A stretch of DNA of 64,000 nucleotides from Puccinia triticina (GCF_026914185.1 NC_070573.1:1922001-1986000), one strand, 5' to 3'; shown: positions 11,079-23,089, counted from the stretch's first letter. The notes: a model not told the origin generated them from the letters alone. A program made the numbers and translations.

Positions 11079-13082
11079 ATGTCTGATCACCTCACCCTTC
11101 ATCCTTGGCAGAACAACATGCAGTCCTTTGGCCTCACCAACCCAGCACTAGTGGCCTCCTCCAATCCCGACGAGGACCACCACCACCACCACCACCACCA
11201 CCACCACCAGCACGCCTACCACCAGCACCACCAGAGCCAGAGCCAGCAGAACTACCAGTACCCCTTCGGCCAGCCGGACTTGAACTGCAGCAGCAATCCA
11301 AACCAGCTTCCACTCGACCCACCACCCCCACTGCTCGGCTACGAATTCCAGGTGCCCATCAACCTCTTCTCAAACCAACCACTGCCCAGCTTCTCTCCTG
11401 GCTCAGCATCCTCCTGCCGCTCCTCAAGCTCATCCAACCACTCCCTCTTCAACTCTCACCAGCAGCACCAACAACTCTCCGCAAATCACCCCCACTCACC
11501 ACCCCCTCTCCATGCTTCCTATCTCACAAACTCTCTCGAACTCACTCAAACAGTCTCCTCAAAGTTTGTGTTTCTCATCCTCATCCTCTTCTTCTTCCTT
11601 GCGCTCTCTTTTTTCTGCCTCCCAAGATACGTATCAACAACAGAACCCGTCTGCCAAAATCACAATCTTCTAGATTTCATGATTGCAGATCATCATACAT
11701 CTACCTCAGATTAGATTAGCTTCTTCTTCCTCGCATAAATAAGCCGAGCAACACCCTCGATATACTATTTACATAATACACACCACCGAGAGATCCCATT
11801 TCCCTCTCAGGTTTAACCTGCGCCCTCTTCCAGCACTTGCCCCCGGGCTTCTTGAATACTCATGTCGGAGTAAGTGTCAGTCGATATGTGACATACCTTG
11901 CAACGGCATCTATTCGCCTCCCTCGCCACCTTTCACCACGCAAAAGATGCAGGCGTTTGCAACCTCTCCCACTTGGAACTCTTTAGTTTCTTTCCCCCCC
12001 AAAAAAACAATGCCGTTGTTCAGTTTTCTGACTTGATTCTTGTTTTTTTTTTTTTTTTTGGCAAATTAGAGGACTCGACAGGAGCAGTTTACTCGGCTGT
12101 CATTCGCGAGACTCGCGTAGCGGATCGGTGAGCTCGGAGCCCAACAGCAACTGGCAAGTTCCCCAAGCGTTTGATATTCCCACAGACTCATTCGAGCTGC
12201 TCCGATGGGGTGGGGGTGAGGAAAGCCATTGGGAGCTGCCCAGGTTCGGAGATGACCGTGGACACGAGCGAAGTCGATCGGAGGGAGACATTGTCCCAAG
12301 CTCGCGCTTCCAACCAGCCGTCGATCAGTCTCTAGAACCAACGTTCGATCTCAGCGGCACCGGCACATGCGATTTCACCGCTGCTGGTCATGGGAATCAG
12401 ACCGAGGTGAACGAACCAGGACGAAGAAAGAACGTGGCGAGGATGGGATGGCCGGGTGAGGATCAGGAGGCCGAGGAGGAGAACGACCGGTTTGATCCAA
12501 CACGCTCCAAGTTTGTCTTGGACACCCTACCATCCACCGACCACAAGATCAATAATGGTCTCCAGCCTATCTGCTCGGTGACCACCGAAGGCCCAGTCTT
12601 GGCCTCCTTCGCCCTACCCCCGGACAACAACCAACATGATGTCAGGATGCTCTCTACCGACGACGAACCACTCAGCACGGCCAGGGCGTCTGATTTTAAG
12701 ACTACCACCACCGGCTCGAAAACTGCCAAGCCTGCTTCTAACAAGAAGACTCCTAATCGGAATCCTAGGGTCGGTAACAACGGCGGCAGGTGTCGGAGAC
12801 TCGCTCCCGCTAATCGAGAGTGTCCTCATTGTGGGGCTAAGTTTACACGGAACGATCGGCTTAATTGTCAGTCCTTCTTCTCCCCTTATCATACCATAAA
12901 ACAAACGAACTCACTCGGGTTCCCTGCTTTGTTTCTTTGTATCGGATTTGCTAGATCATATTGATAGTATTCATGAACATAAGGAACCGAAGTTCAAGTG
13001 CGACATTGGTAACTGCTCCAGGGCTTTTCGTCAACGATCCGATCTCGTCCGCCATTCTCGACACGTCCATCACAAGATTTGA
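11079..13082 (+). CDS. C2H2 zinc-finger protein with poly-His tract
   Basis: Likely a nuclear transcription factor. Proposed exons are 11079-11563, 12070-12866 and 12955-13082 (469 residues); phases fit at both junctions. Two C2H2 fingers lie at the extreme C-terminus (about residues 412-468): CPHCGAKFTRNDRLNYHIDSIH, of which the Tyr codon is split by the last intron, and a second with the spacing C-x4-C-x12-H-x4-H ending HSRHVH, two residues before the stop. The N-terminal third is low complexity, with about ten consecutive His near residue 34 and many Gln, Ser and Pro, resembling an activation region. The middle is acidic and disordered. The last intron has an unusual GTCAGT donor. The 506-bp first intron is inferred from frame and could hide another small exon. 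The DNA target is unknown. Confidence 0.75.
11178..11210 (+). repeat. CAC triplet run encoding poly-His
   Basis: A nearly pure CAC repeat within the first exon of the zinc-finger gene; length polymorphism would be expected. Confidence 0.85.
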
Positions 13083-14277
13083 ATATCATTTATCTCCTCC
13101 ATTCCCCTCCAAAAAAAAAAAAAAAACGAACAACACACACAAAAAAATCGAAAAAAGCCCCAGTTCTGTGAATACACATACAAAAAAAAACTGTTTACAC
13201 TCACACACATCGACGATTTGCTTTTTGAGATATTCTTTTTCCCGATTGCTTGTAGCTGATTATTCTCGTGTTCTGCCGATGACCTATATTATTCCACGAT
13301 AGTTAACCCTCTTATTCTCCTATATATGCTTACATTTCACCTTGTTTTGTTTTCGGTCTTTGTGGTTTTGTTTATTTGAGGACCTGATGATGATCGACAC
13401 TTCCTTCATATCCACCCTATCTTAGCTTGTACAACTACCATCGCTTTCAAACTTTGCTTCTTCATTTGACTTATAACTGCCCGTCTCCTCTCCTTATATA
13501 TAAGCCGCGCTATCTTATCAGCTTAATCCCTACATACATCCTTCAAAGGTTTTGTTGTATATCGAACCCGAATCCCCTCTAAAATAACTCAACCTATCTG
13601 TGATGTATATGTACATAATTTGTATTACGAGTTCAGGTTACAGCTGTATATCTCCATCCACCATAATCCTACCTACTCTTTTGGTTCGTTTTTTTTTTCA
13701 AAAATTATTTGCAGATGTGCTTACAAAAATATACATTTATGTGTTTATACATTGGGATCCCGTTCGGTTGGTCCTGCAGGTTGCTTTTCTTTGCTTCTTT
13801 TGACGTTGAGGAATGCGAAGAAGCCGACACATATCACCACTTTTAAAGCTTACACCAACAGTCTTGTCCACATCTCTTCATATAACCAGTTAAATTTTTG
13901 TGGATGTTATTGTTCGTCAGATAAGAGTTTGGTTGCTGTGAAATGGACGCTTTTCTTCTTTCTTTTGATTGGTTGTGTTCACATGTTCCGCATGACGTCA
14001 GGGAGGGGAGGGAGTTAGGGAACGGAAGGTGAATGGGGTGAGGGGAGCGGACGAAGCATCCGACTTTGCCACCCTTGATTCCGTTTCCCGATGAGCATCT
14101 ATCTCAGCAATTCGGCGAAAAATGGAGGCTCCTCACTGTCGTGATCCCTTTAACTGTCGCAAACTTGCGATCGATCGCCGATTGCAGGCTCTACTCGATC
14201 ATGTCCTACCTGAAAGCCGGTAGTACTGCCCAAAATTAGTCCTTGAACTCCTGACTACATTCCAAGCTTTCACTTGT
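13083..14277. other. 3' flank of the zinc-finger gene, no gene seen
   Basis: A/T-rich with A-runs near 13110 and 13180 and several TATATA stretches; likely 3' UTR and spacer. Open frames here lack start context, motifs or splice support. Confidence 0.5.
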
Positions 14278-14279
14278 TC

Positions 14280-15660
14280 ACGAGTGGAGACCTCTGGGTC
14301 TTATGGAGAACCTTCTCGCTTCTGTTTTTCTTGAATGTTTTGACTGATTTCCACCAATTCTGAAAATGGCTACGCAGAGAAGCAAGCCAAGATGAAGGGG
14401 CGAAGTTGAGTCAGAGGGCCTATCAAGGATGAAGGGACGCGCACCCGGCTCACCATACCCTGAGTCCATTGCCACATCGGTTCTACCATCCTAAAGTTAG
14501 GCCTGCTGTTCCCCGAGTTGGCCTGATCATAATCGGCGGCTTCGTTTCTAAGACTCAGGACCTCGATTCGGTCAGCGATCTTGGACAGCCGTTCACGGTC
14601 CCCGTTGGGGATTCGGCGTCAGGCATGGGTCACTGTCTTACCTGGGAAAGACAAACGGACTGAGAAGAGCCACTGTTTCTGCTGGGTCCAACAGGGCCGA
14701 ACTCCGCGTACATAGATGTTGTCCGGCGTCACTTCGGTCAAGATGAGTTTATGAGATGAGTTGATCTAAGAATAACATGACTTCAATTGCGATCAGTTTT
14801 TTATCAGGCTAGATTGATGGATGTTGGTGATTTACCTCCATGCTTCGCAATTTTGGATGTATTCGAACTGAGGCAAGAGGTGGTTTCAAGGCGTGCTTGC
14901 CAATTGATCAAGTAGCCCTAAGTAAACCATTGCCATGTTGGATTTGCGATGCTTGTCCGCGAACTCGTTCACATTAGGTGAGTGTATGCTTCGTCGTCAT
15001 GCTTATTGAAGTGATCGGAACCACAGCCAGTTCATACGTATGTTGGGCCGGAAGTGAAGTTTTCACTGATCCACGAGCGCAAAGAGAATTTCTGATACCT
15101 GAAATATATTTTAAAGTCAACCTCAGCAAAAACAACGGAAAAAAGCTAGATGGCATACCTCCTTGACAATAGGGAGTCAACCGCCATGATGAACAGCGAT
15201 TCCACGTGCGAGTAAGTTGGATAATCTGTGGAAGCTTCTTATCGGTACCTACGGGTCAACTCGTTTTGGAAGACTTGAGCACTGCGTTTTGAAGCCCGAC
15301 AGTGATTCGGAGTTGATAAACACCCGCAATTTACCATCGACTCTGGTCAAGTTCCGGCGCCGCCCAATCACGATATGAATCTCCCTCTGTTCTTTCGCCA
15401 AACTAACAATCAAACTCAGTTCTGTGGCAATCCGACAATTTTTGAAAAAAAAAAAGTGTGGATTGTAAATTACCTAGTCATGTGGCGACGTGTAAGGGCA
15501 ACGTCGTATTCTGCCACCGCCGTTTTCCTGGGCAGCTACCAAGACGGGAGTTTCCCGTTTCGAGGTGATAGATCTCTTCCTCGTCGCCATTCGTTGTTCG
15601 ATCAGGAAAGAAAGAAGGAGTCCTCGGAGAATGGAAAGTGGAAATTAGAGTGACCAGATG
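14280..15660 (-). pseudogene. Possible relic of a protein kinase gene
   Basis: No intact frame exists, but on the minus strand short segments resemble kinase motifs. Near 14750 a frame reads ILTEVTPDNIYVRG, close to the catalytic-loop consensus HxDLKPDNI(L)VR of SR-protein-type kinases, but with the catalytic Asp replaced. Upstream in gene sense, near 14960, MAMVYLG resembles the hinge region (CMVFE.LG). Other expected blocks (glycine loop, DFG) are not recognisable. This could be a heavily decayed SRPK-like or other kinase copy, or chance similarity. A translated search of 14280-15660 against fungal kinases would decide. Confidence 0.25.
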
Positions 15661-16102
15661 TGTCGTTGGCTGGTTGTCGGATCACAGATGAGGATGAGAA
15701 ATGAGTCGAGTGATTGCGCATGAAGGGTTGAGTCTAAGAAACGATCAGAACTCACTAGTTTCCATCTCATCCCGATGGGTGATTTGGGTTGACAATCGTG
15801 ATGGGAATGCGTTCAACTCAGCTATTTACATACATGGGTTCAGCCGATTGCCGCCTCCTTCGGTTTTCCTCTCAGGATCACTTGACTTGCTCATCTCGGT
15901 TTCAAAGCCGATCCAACAGATCAACGACTTTTGCCGCTAGTCTGGATGTGCCTCAAATTCCAAGTGTTTTTCTCTCATAAAAGTTCAAGCAGGCCCCATT
16001 TTACCAGAAATTTATGGTGTATCAAACAAATAATAACGGCATAAAAAGGACCACGTTGAGTTCAACTGAGGATGGCAACAATGAGAGAAGAGGAGACAAG
16101 AG

Positions 16103-17523
16103 CTAGTATCGGGGGGGTTCTTTGTATCCCTTCCGTTTGGTGGTTTTCCCGAGATGATCCAAGACGGCAAAGTTATGGTGGCCACCACCGTAGATTTTCT
16201 TGTTGAGTTGGGCACTGGTTGCGTCAGCATGCTCATCAATCGTACGCTGAAAGAATGTTTCGACTGAAAGAAAGATATCTGTCAGTCAGCTGGATGCGAG
16301 TCAAAAAAAAAGCAGTACTCACAATCTTCATCGGCTTTTTTGTATCTGGTTGAGAGTTTATCCCAGCATTTTTGGAGGTAGGTTGCGTTGAAAACATAGA
16401 ATTCGACATCTTTCCACAAAAAGCTGCCCGCACGTTTGCCTTGAAAGTTTCTTTCTTGAAGCCTATGATTGCAAGTAGAAGATAAGAAAGTAAGCAAAAT
16501 CTGATAGAAAAACAGTCAAAAATTAAAGTACTCACTTCTTGATCAGGGTAAGCCAATCACCAAGAAAAAACTGTGGGAAGTAGCCCGAATTCTGAATTCT
16601 CACATGCAGACAACGCCTGGAAAGAAAGACAAGAAAATTTATAAACCCACAAGCTAGCATAGCAAGGATGAAAATAATGAAAACTTACCATCTTTTTTGA
16701 CATTGCAAAGCATTCCTGTTGAAAGAAGGATCCTCTCCTTTGCAATACTCTGCAATTTGAGACCAGATCACCCTCTCGTGGTCCCGTTTACCATCCATCA
16801 AGACAAAACGTTCCTGGTTGAGAGCCTTGATCAGAGTCACATCTTCTTCTTCGGTCCAAATTGCACGTTCAGCAACCCCGTCTGGATTCTGGCACAGCTC
16901 CTGCAGTTTTTTGACAATTGATTCATCTTTTCTCATTGGCAACTTGGCCGACAGATTCGAAATCAGTTGAGACGCTGTTCGTGGCTGGGAAAGATTGAGC
17001 CAGAGGTGGCTGCTTGTGATCTTCTCAGAGACACAGAACTTTTCTATTTCCCCCAAGATAACAGCCCTTTCCGCTTTCGAGTAGCAACCCATACCGGTTG
17101 ATTTGGGTTCCTTTGGGGCCGGTCGAGCTTTCCGTCGAGCTTTCGCAGGTTCTGTCTCTTTGGTTACAGGAGTCTGGAAAGGAGAAAGAAAGAAGAAAGA
17201 AGAAAAAGAAAGTCAGCAAGCAGTTATCTTGTAGCTGTGGATCATGACTAGTTTCTGCTTACATGCCCTGCATCTGTGAGTTTTTTTTTTAATTTATCTC
17301 CTATTTTTTTATTTTTGAAGTGGATCTGGTCGAGCTCCTTAGCGTACTGCTTACAGACTTCAATTTTCTTCAGGAGGTAAGCCCCTTCGGATTTACTCTT
17401 TTCGATCTCGGCCCTCGATGTGATTATTAGCTTCCGTGTCGCCTGGATTTGTTTGGCTAGTTCCCAGAATGACTCCTTGGATCCATTATCCGTATCGTCC
17501 GGTCCAGCGCTCGGTGTGGCCAT
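16103..17523 (-). CDS. Myb/SANT-like coiled-coil protein, copy A
   Basis: Five exons on the minus strand: 17263-17523, 16689-17173, 16536-16616, 16323-16462 and 16103-16263, giving 375 residues with all phases consistent. The N-terminal 87 residues are charged and likely coiled coil (EIEKSKSE, KKIGDKLKKKL). A basic linker (ARRKARPAPKEPK) leads to a central region with a Myb/SANT-like segment at about residues 190-250, with Trp spaced as in Myb repeats (AIWTEEEDVTLIKAL, VIWSQIAEYC, QCQKRW). The C-terminal half, with the blocks GYFPQFFLGDWLTLI and HHNFAVL, is conserved in a paralogue at 50127-51800 that shares the intron positions around these blocks and the final Arg-Tyr. DNA or chromatin binding is inferred from the SANT-like segment only. 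It is head to head with the SNARE gene. Confidence 0.85.
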
Positions 17524-17878
17524 CGTGGGTGGGGAGTGGTGGGCTGAGGGTTTGCTGGCGAGCTACTGAGACTGGCTGGGCTGTGTTTGAGTAAGAGAGC
17601 GAGTGATCAGCGCTTACGCATGCTGCAAGCGAAGAAAGGCCATGCTTCTTACGATGGATAGCTGGCTGGTTGCTTCGTCCGTCGCTTCGAATTTCGGAGG
17701 AAGACAAGGTTCGGTCGGGTTGGAGGCTGGAGATCGCTGCGCCTGGCCGTGCGCGGCAGCCACCCAACTCCGACCGACTTCCAGGGTGGGTGGACAAACT
17801 CCACATTTGGAGTATGGCTGCGTGATGTGGCGGGTGAGTACAAGGGCAAGGATCCAGGCATCAACAGATCCGGACACG
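17524..17878. promoter_or_regulatory. Head-to-head intergenic region (SANT-like A / VAMP7-like)
   Basis: 355 bp separate two divergent start codons, so a shared bidirectional promoter is likely. No clear TATA box is visible. Confidence 0.4.
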
Positions 17879-18886
17879 ATGATCCTCTGTGCGCTGGTGG
17901 CCTACGGCACCAAAATCCTCACCGAACACACCATCGACTCCACCAAGAACTTCTCCAAAGGTCCGTCTCCCCCGCCTGCCGAGCCCGGAACACACTGACT
18001 ACACACTCAACACCCCGTTCTGTCTTTCGAACATGTCCAGCCAGCTCTACGATCTTGTCCAAAATCCCGCCGAATGACTCCCGTCTCACTTACGCTGCAG
18101 ACGACTATCTCTTGTACGTCGCCCCTCAGACTACACGGGCACCATAGACCATCGATCCTGATATATCGACATATGCCCTAGCCATTACATCAAGACCCAC
18201 GATGTCGTCTTCATGTGCATGTCCGAGGAGTCTCTGGGCCGCAAAATCCCTTTCACCTTCCTGAACGACTTGCAGCGCAAAGTATGTCTTCCTATCGTGC
18301 ACAATCTCCGAAATCAGTGTGAATATCTACCGAGCCGATCGATTCTCTGATACCCACTCCACACAGTTCTTCAACCAGTACTCTCGATCTGACCTCCCCT
18401 CGACACCACCCTACGGACTGACGGCGTTCAACACCGAACTAGTCGGTCTGCTGACCAGCTACAACCTCCAAGCAGCCGACCCGAGTCAATCCCATCTGCA
18501 ACCCTCGGGATCCAACCAACAGATCAATCTGGCCCGATCCGAGCTCGCCAACGTCAAGGATATCATGATTAAGAACGTCGGCGAAATCCTGAACAGGGGC
18601 GAGCGCATCGAACTCTTGCTCGACAAGACCGACAACCTCAGCGCCCAATCGAGCGCTTTCCGCAAGCGCAGCCAAGTCCTCAGGCGTAAGATGTGGTGGA
18701 AGAACACCAGAATGATCGCCCTCAGTGCTCTCGTCGTTGTCGTGAGTCCCACCTACCATCCCTTTCTCTCGCTTTCCATCCTACATCTTGCTAAATCTTT
18801 TTTTTTTTTTTTTTTTTTTTCAGATGATTATCTATATCCTTCTCGCTCAAGCTTGTGGGGCCAGTCTATCGCACTGTAGTCCATAA
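17879..18886 (+). CDS. VAMP7-type longin R-SNARE
   Basis: Vesicle SNARE of the endolysosomal/vacuolar fusion pathway, anchored in the membrane by its C-terminus. Exons 17879-17960, 18041-18113, 18182-18281, 18367-18741 and 18824-18886 give 230 residues in frame, close to the usual length of about 220. The longin domain shows ILCALVAYGTKILTEH at the start, then ILSKIPPNDSRLTYAADDYLFHYI and GRKIPFTFLNDLQRK. The SNARE motif (about residues 142-197) contains ILNRGERIELLLDKTDNL, with the central zero-layer Arg near residue 162. Then comes WWKNTRM and a membrane segment (ALSALVVVMIIYILLAQA). A short tail of about ten residues follows the membrane span, slightly longer than in many homologues. The ATG was chosen because it matches the canonical longin start. 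Confidence 0.93.
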
Positions 18887-19736
18887 CCTCATCACAGCTC
18901 TGAATATCAGTATCACATCAGTCCTTGAACGTCGCCCTTTTGTCGTAACCTGCCTGTCTCACACACTCGCAGTTGAGCGATCCAATATAGCATGATCACA
19001 TCCTCGTTGCAGCCAGCCTAGTTGGGATGCTCGATTGATCATCCTCAACTGACCTACATTATCGTCCTCTTGTCATTACTAGCCTATTCCTCTCATCTCC
19101 TGCCTGATTCACCCTTTATATATTGCTACAACAACTTATTTAGCAGGACTTCTGACTGACAAAACGAAAACCCATATGCCAATATTGTATTCCACCCAAC
19201 CTGTCCCTTGAACTTTCCTCCTCGTTTTGAAACCCGTGCAATATAAACATACTATGTACATGTGTAACCTATTGGCTCAAAAGAGCAGAACAAATCAGAT
19301 ACTTGTGTCTCGGATAAGATTGCAACAGACTCGCATCGGAGCAGCCAATAATACCCGGCCGCGGCATCCTCCGCTCCCAGTGGCAGGAGCAGGAAACACT
19401 CAGTTCCCCCGCCAACGAGGACAAAGGTCGGAGGAAACAGTGTGTCTCTGACCCGAACACTCATAAATTAGTGGTTTAACATTAAGCGGACCGACAGGAA
19501 CACCACAAAAAAAAATTGGCAGCATTTCCCCCAGTTGTAAAATAAAATTACAGGTACAATATGACCTGGACCACTTGGCTCTTTAAGCAATTGGCGCCGA
19601 GCAAGAGCCAAGTGGTGAACTCAACTACCCCAGACGCCGTATCCTTTTATACTTTTCCCCCCAACCTCAACTGACCACGACTTTCGCCTCGCCTTATTCC
19701 TTTTCCGACCCTATTATGTTTCTCAACATCAAGTTA
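18887..19736. other. 3' flank of the SNARE gene and spacer
   Basis: No gene seen. It contains the stem-loop at 19571-19615. Confidence 0.5.
19571..19615. repeat. Stem-loop with perfect 13-bp arms
   Basis: CCACTTGGCTCTT (19571-19583) pairs with AAGAGCCAAGTGG (19603-19615) across a 19-nt loop. It sits just upstream of the helicase relic and may be a transposon end. Confidence 0.75.
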
Positions 19737-20039
19737 CTATTTTCCCCTCCATTGTCTGTGTGCGTTGCAAGAATGTGAAGCTGATGATGTCCTCCAAATC
19801 CGGAAAGCTGAGACTATTTCTGTTTCCCGGGTTGGTATGCTATTCCTTCCGAGGCCTACACGTTGCCGGAATACTACCAATTCCGGGATCCTGAGACAGT
19901 GTCCCGGGCTACAATGTCTCTCCGGGCCCCGCAATTTCCAGAATAAGATGTTCGCCAATTCCGGGAAGCTGAGACCGTGTCCCAGAATAGATGTGCCAAT
20001 ATTGATACCAACATTATGTCTTGTTTCCAGTCCGTTGGG

Positions 20040-20717
20040 TTGAAGCTTTCCTGTAAAGATCAATTCCTGATGGAGATGTTTGATGGAGCGCAAGATATTT
20101 TCGACTTCGCCGCGATCAGTGCCCGCTTGGAGAAGAATGAAATGATGTTTACTCCGGAGCAGCGAGTCTTCTTCAATGGTGTGATGTATGCGGTCAATAA
20201 CCAAGTGCCACAAACATTCTACTTGGATGGACCTGGCGGGACCGGTAAAACTTTTCTTCTCGATAGTTTAATTGATGGTTTGACAATCAACTAGAAGAAA
20301 TGTGTGCTTGTTACATCGACGGGGGTGGCAGCGCTCCTGCTCAACGGAGGTCAAACGGCTCACTCTGCTTTCAAGCTCCCATTAACAATTAACAATGAGA
20401 CCTTGTGCAGCATTGATGCCTCGACAAAATGCGGTCGTGAGATGATCACAGCCGACATCATTTTTTGGGACGAGATTGTGACGATGCACCTCCAAGCTAT
20501 CCAAGCCGTCGACATATCACTGCAACTGTTGACAAATAATCCACACCCGTTTGGGGGAAAGTGTGTTGTTTTTCTGGGTGACCTTTGTCAAACTCTTCCC
20601 GTCGTTGGGTTGGAAGAGTGTCCGCGGTCTTGTCACGCCACTCTAAAATCTTTGTCCTTATGGGGAGCAGTCAAAAAGCACGCTTTAAACCTTAACATCA
20701 AACATAGCAACACTTGA
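20040..20717 (+). pseudogene. Truncated PIF1-like helicase of Helitron type
   Basis: Two frames separated by a single in-frame TAG (20292-20294) together give the N-terminal half of a PIF1-family helicase. FTPEQRVFFNGVM precedes the Walker A motif DGPGGTGKTFLLDSL; after the stop come VTSTGVAALLLNGGQTAHSAFKLP, the Walker B-like IIFWDEI and the motif VVFLGDLCQTLPVV. The region then ends; downstream helicase motifs and any Rep/HUH domain are missing here. In fungi such isolated PIF1-like fragments with this motif spacing usually derive from Helitrons, though a cellular PIF1 duplicate is possible. The stop and truncation mark it as inactive. Confidence 0.82.
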
Positions 20718-20867
20718 GCTCCTGAATAGCTCCCATGACACCTCAACTTTTGTTGACATCTCACCACCCCACATGCACACACCCCCAAACCCCCAACCAC
20801 TACTGCACTTGGGGCTTGGTGAAAGCCAAGTTTAGCTCCCGCCCGGTGGATGCCGCAGTAGGTTTAG

Positions 20868-20902
20868 CACCGCGGAAAGCTCCCGTGGTGAAGTTGCTCT
20901 AA
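20868..20902 (+). repeat. Possible Helitron 3' end (hairpin followed by CTAA)
   Basis: CACCGCGG and CCGTGGTG can form a short hairpin with one mismatch, followed after about 8 nt by CTAA. Helitron 3' ends carry a hairpin shortly before CTRR. It lies about 150 bp downstream of the helicase relic on the same strand. The hairpin is short, so this is tentative. Confidence 0.3.
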
Positions 20903-21001
20903 GGCCTTTATGAACAACTTAAAAATTTAGAAGTTGTTCTGATTGCCAAGTAACACGGACAGTTTATTTATTTTTTAATCCAAGTTGTTCTTAAAGGCCT
21001 T
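20901..21001. mobile_element. Short inverted-repeat element (about 101 bp)
   Basis: AAGGCCTTTATGAACAACTT (20901-20920) and its inverted copy at 20982-21001 differ at one position. No clear target duplication; a small MITE or foldback is likely. Confidence 0.55.
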
Positions 21002-21153
21002 GAAATGGCTTTTGAAATTCTATTGTGATCCCCCCTATTATACCCCATTTCTAATAAGCATGTCAAATATGGCACACTATTCAAAACACACAAAACTTGC
21101 AATATGAATAAAATTGTTTTTTGGCCTAATCTTTTGTAAGTAGACTGTCAAGT

Positions 21154-21466
21154 CAGGGTGGGTTTGGGTCAAAAACGGCATCCAACCCCAACCTGATGTT
21201 TATGCCAGGTTGGGCTGGGGAAGATTTGCAGATATGCTGCCCAAACCCAACCCACTGTGATCCTAGGTTGGGTTGGGTTGGTTTTGGGTCATGAGATAAC
21301 CCAAAAGGTCTTGGTTCAGCCCAACTTATTAAGTGTTACCATTGCACCAACCCCAACTTCACTGTTGGAAGTGTCACAGTTGGGTTCTTGGGCAACCCAA
21401 TTAGAGAATAGCCTGCCCAAAACCAACCCAAAATTTTCACCAGTTGGGTTGGGTTCTAACTTAACA
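21154..21466. repeat. GGGTTGGG-rich dispersed element, copy 1
   Basis: Begins CAGGGTGGGTTTGGGTC and is filled with GGGTTGGG/CCCAACCC motifs on both strands. It resembles the better-defined element at 22699-23081. The right border is approximate. Confidence 0.55.
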
Positions 21467-22429
21467 CAAGTCCCCCCTGGTGGGAGGCTTGCTGTGGCTG
21501 GCCACAAAGCCGCCCCTCCCGCAGGCAGGGACTTGTGTGTAATGTCAAAAGATTTTGGCTGGGGAAGAAATCACCAATGGCTGGAGGGAAACAGTAAGGC
21601 TCAGCCAGCCTCCCCCTCAGGTCCTGTGTACCTGCCTCAGAGCCAAAAGATACTTCTGGACCTCAGCTTTCATTTGGCACTGGTCTCATCTCCTCAATCC
21701 AAACCATTTGCACTGTACTAATGTTTTAAAAATAAAAAAACCTGAAGAAATGTAAACAAGGATGTGCAACCAGCATGCCTGGTGGATCCTGGATCCGCAA
21801 ACCCGTAGATATCTGCAGATCCTAAAAATTTAGCAACAGGAAAGATAAACTGTCACTAGACTACATGGGACATCAGCCTAAGTCCACTGAGCTACACACC
21901 AGTTGCACAGTTGACTGCATAGACAGCCCCCTGTAGGAAGAAAAGGGGCCATTTTAGCCTAGTTGTTGTAGCACCACATCTGGAAGAAAGTGACAGCCAT
22001 TGTTGTTTGATGTCACCTGATGTCTGGTGACAATTGATTTTTCCTGGTGTATAGCCACTCAAGTGTTGCATTTTGTTGTAGATAGGAAATTCAATTGTGC
22101 ATATTTTACAGGAAATTCAAAAACGGATCTTCAGAGCAATGCAATATCCTTCAGGATTCCTTTGACCTTCAAAGCGGACTCCTTCAATCATTTTTGGAGC
22201 TTTTTGCTCAAAAATTTGGGTCATGAGGGTGTGCATCAGCACTGCCAATGAATCTGTCTATTCAGTCTTTTTTGTACATATCTTGCTGATTTTCAAATAA
22301 TTTGTTAGTGATTTTGGGGTTGAATATCCTTCCTTTCCCTGCCAGATTTCACAAAGTAGGTGTAAGCCTCTCCTGCAGAGAGCCCTCTGGGCAGGGTCCC
22401 CTTGACCCTCTGTTTGAGAGGCTTAGTTA
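21467..22429. other. Intergenic stretch between repeat copies
   Basis: No gene supported; open frames are short and lack motifs. Confidence 0.4.
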
Positions 22430-22518
22430 AGCTAGGGTTGGGTTGGGTTTGGGTCATGTCATTTTCTTTGAAATTGTGCCCAAACCCAATAGATCTTGGG
22501 TTGGCCCAACCCATTTAT
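22430..22518. repeat. GGGTTGGG-rich element, fragment
   Basis: About 90 bp matching, in the opposite orientation, the left part of the element at 22699-23081 (shared TTGGGTCATGTCATTTTCTTT core). Confidence 0.55.
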
Positions 22519-22620
22519 AAAACATGAAAATCATTGCAGCTTATTCATTTTTTTCAAATTGTTTATAATTACAGGTTTGGCCCCTCATCAATGATACAAC
22601 CTTTTCAACCTGGTGTGAAG

Positions 22621-22639
22621 CCCCCCCCCCCCCCCCCCT
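22621..22639. repeat. Poly-C run
   Basis: About 19 consecutive C, one of the longest homopolymers in the window. Confidence 0.8.
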
Positions 22640-22690
22640 AATGTTGGGATTTCACACAAATCATCATGGGGTCACATGAACCCCACACAC

Positions 22691-23089
22691 CCAGTACTCA
22701 GGGTGCAAATGGGTTGGGCCAACCCAAAACCAACCCAAGACCCGTTGGGTTTTGGTTTGGGTTTGGGCACGTTTTTAAAGAAAATGACATGACCCAAACC
22801 TGACCCAACCCAACTTGTAAAATCATTGGGTCGGGTTCAGGAAGCCTATTTTCCAATTGGGTCAGCCTGAAACCCAACTATGACGCCTCCAACAGTCAAG
22901 TTGGGGGCTTTTGCTGCCCAATAGGTTGGTTCAACCCAAGACCCAAAATAGTATGACATTGGGTTGGGTTTGGGCAGCATATTTCAAAATCTGCTCCGAC
23001 CCAACCTGACCCATGCTAAATGTTGGGTCAAGTTTGGGTGCTGTTTTTCAACCCAAACCCAACCCGTTTACACCCTGATGGCCAGTACT
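22691..23089. mobile_element. hAT-like MITE rich in GGGTTGGG motifs, copy 2
   Basis: A 383-bp segment (22699-23081) begins CAGGGTGCAAATGGGTTGGG and ends with the near-inverted CCCGTTTACACCCTG plus four bases. The octamer CCAGTACT lies directly on both sides (22691-22698 and 23082-23089). The 8-bp duplication and CAGGGTG terminus fit the hAT superfamily. The interior is alternating CCCAA- and GGGTT-rich blocks with no coding capacity. Confidence 0.7.

Noticed and set aside
21154..23089. Interstitial telomere array
   Set aside because: The motif is GGGTTGGG mixed with its complement in dispersed blocks, not a head-to-tail TTAGGG array, and one copy has transposon-like borders.
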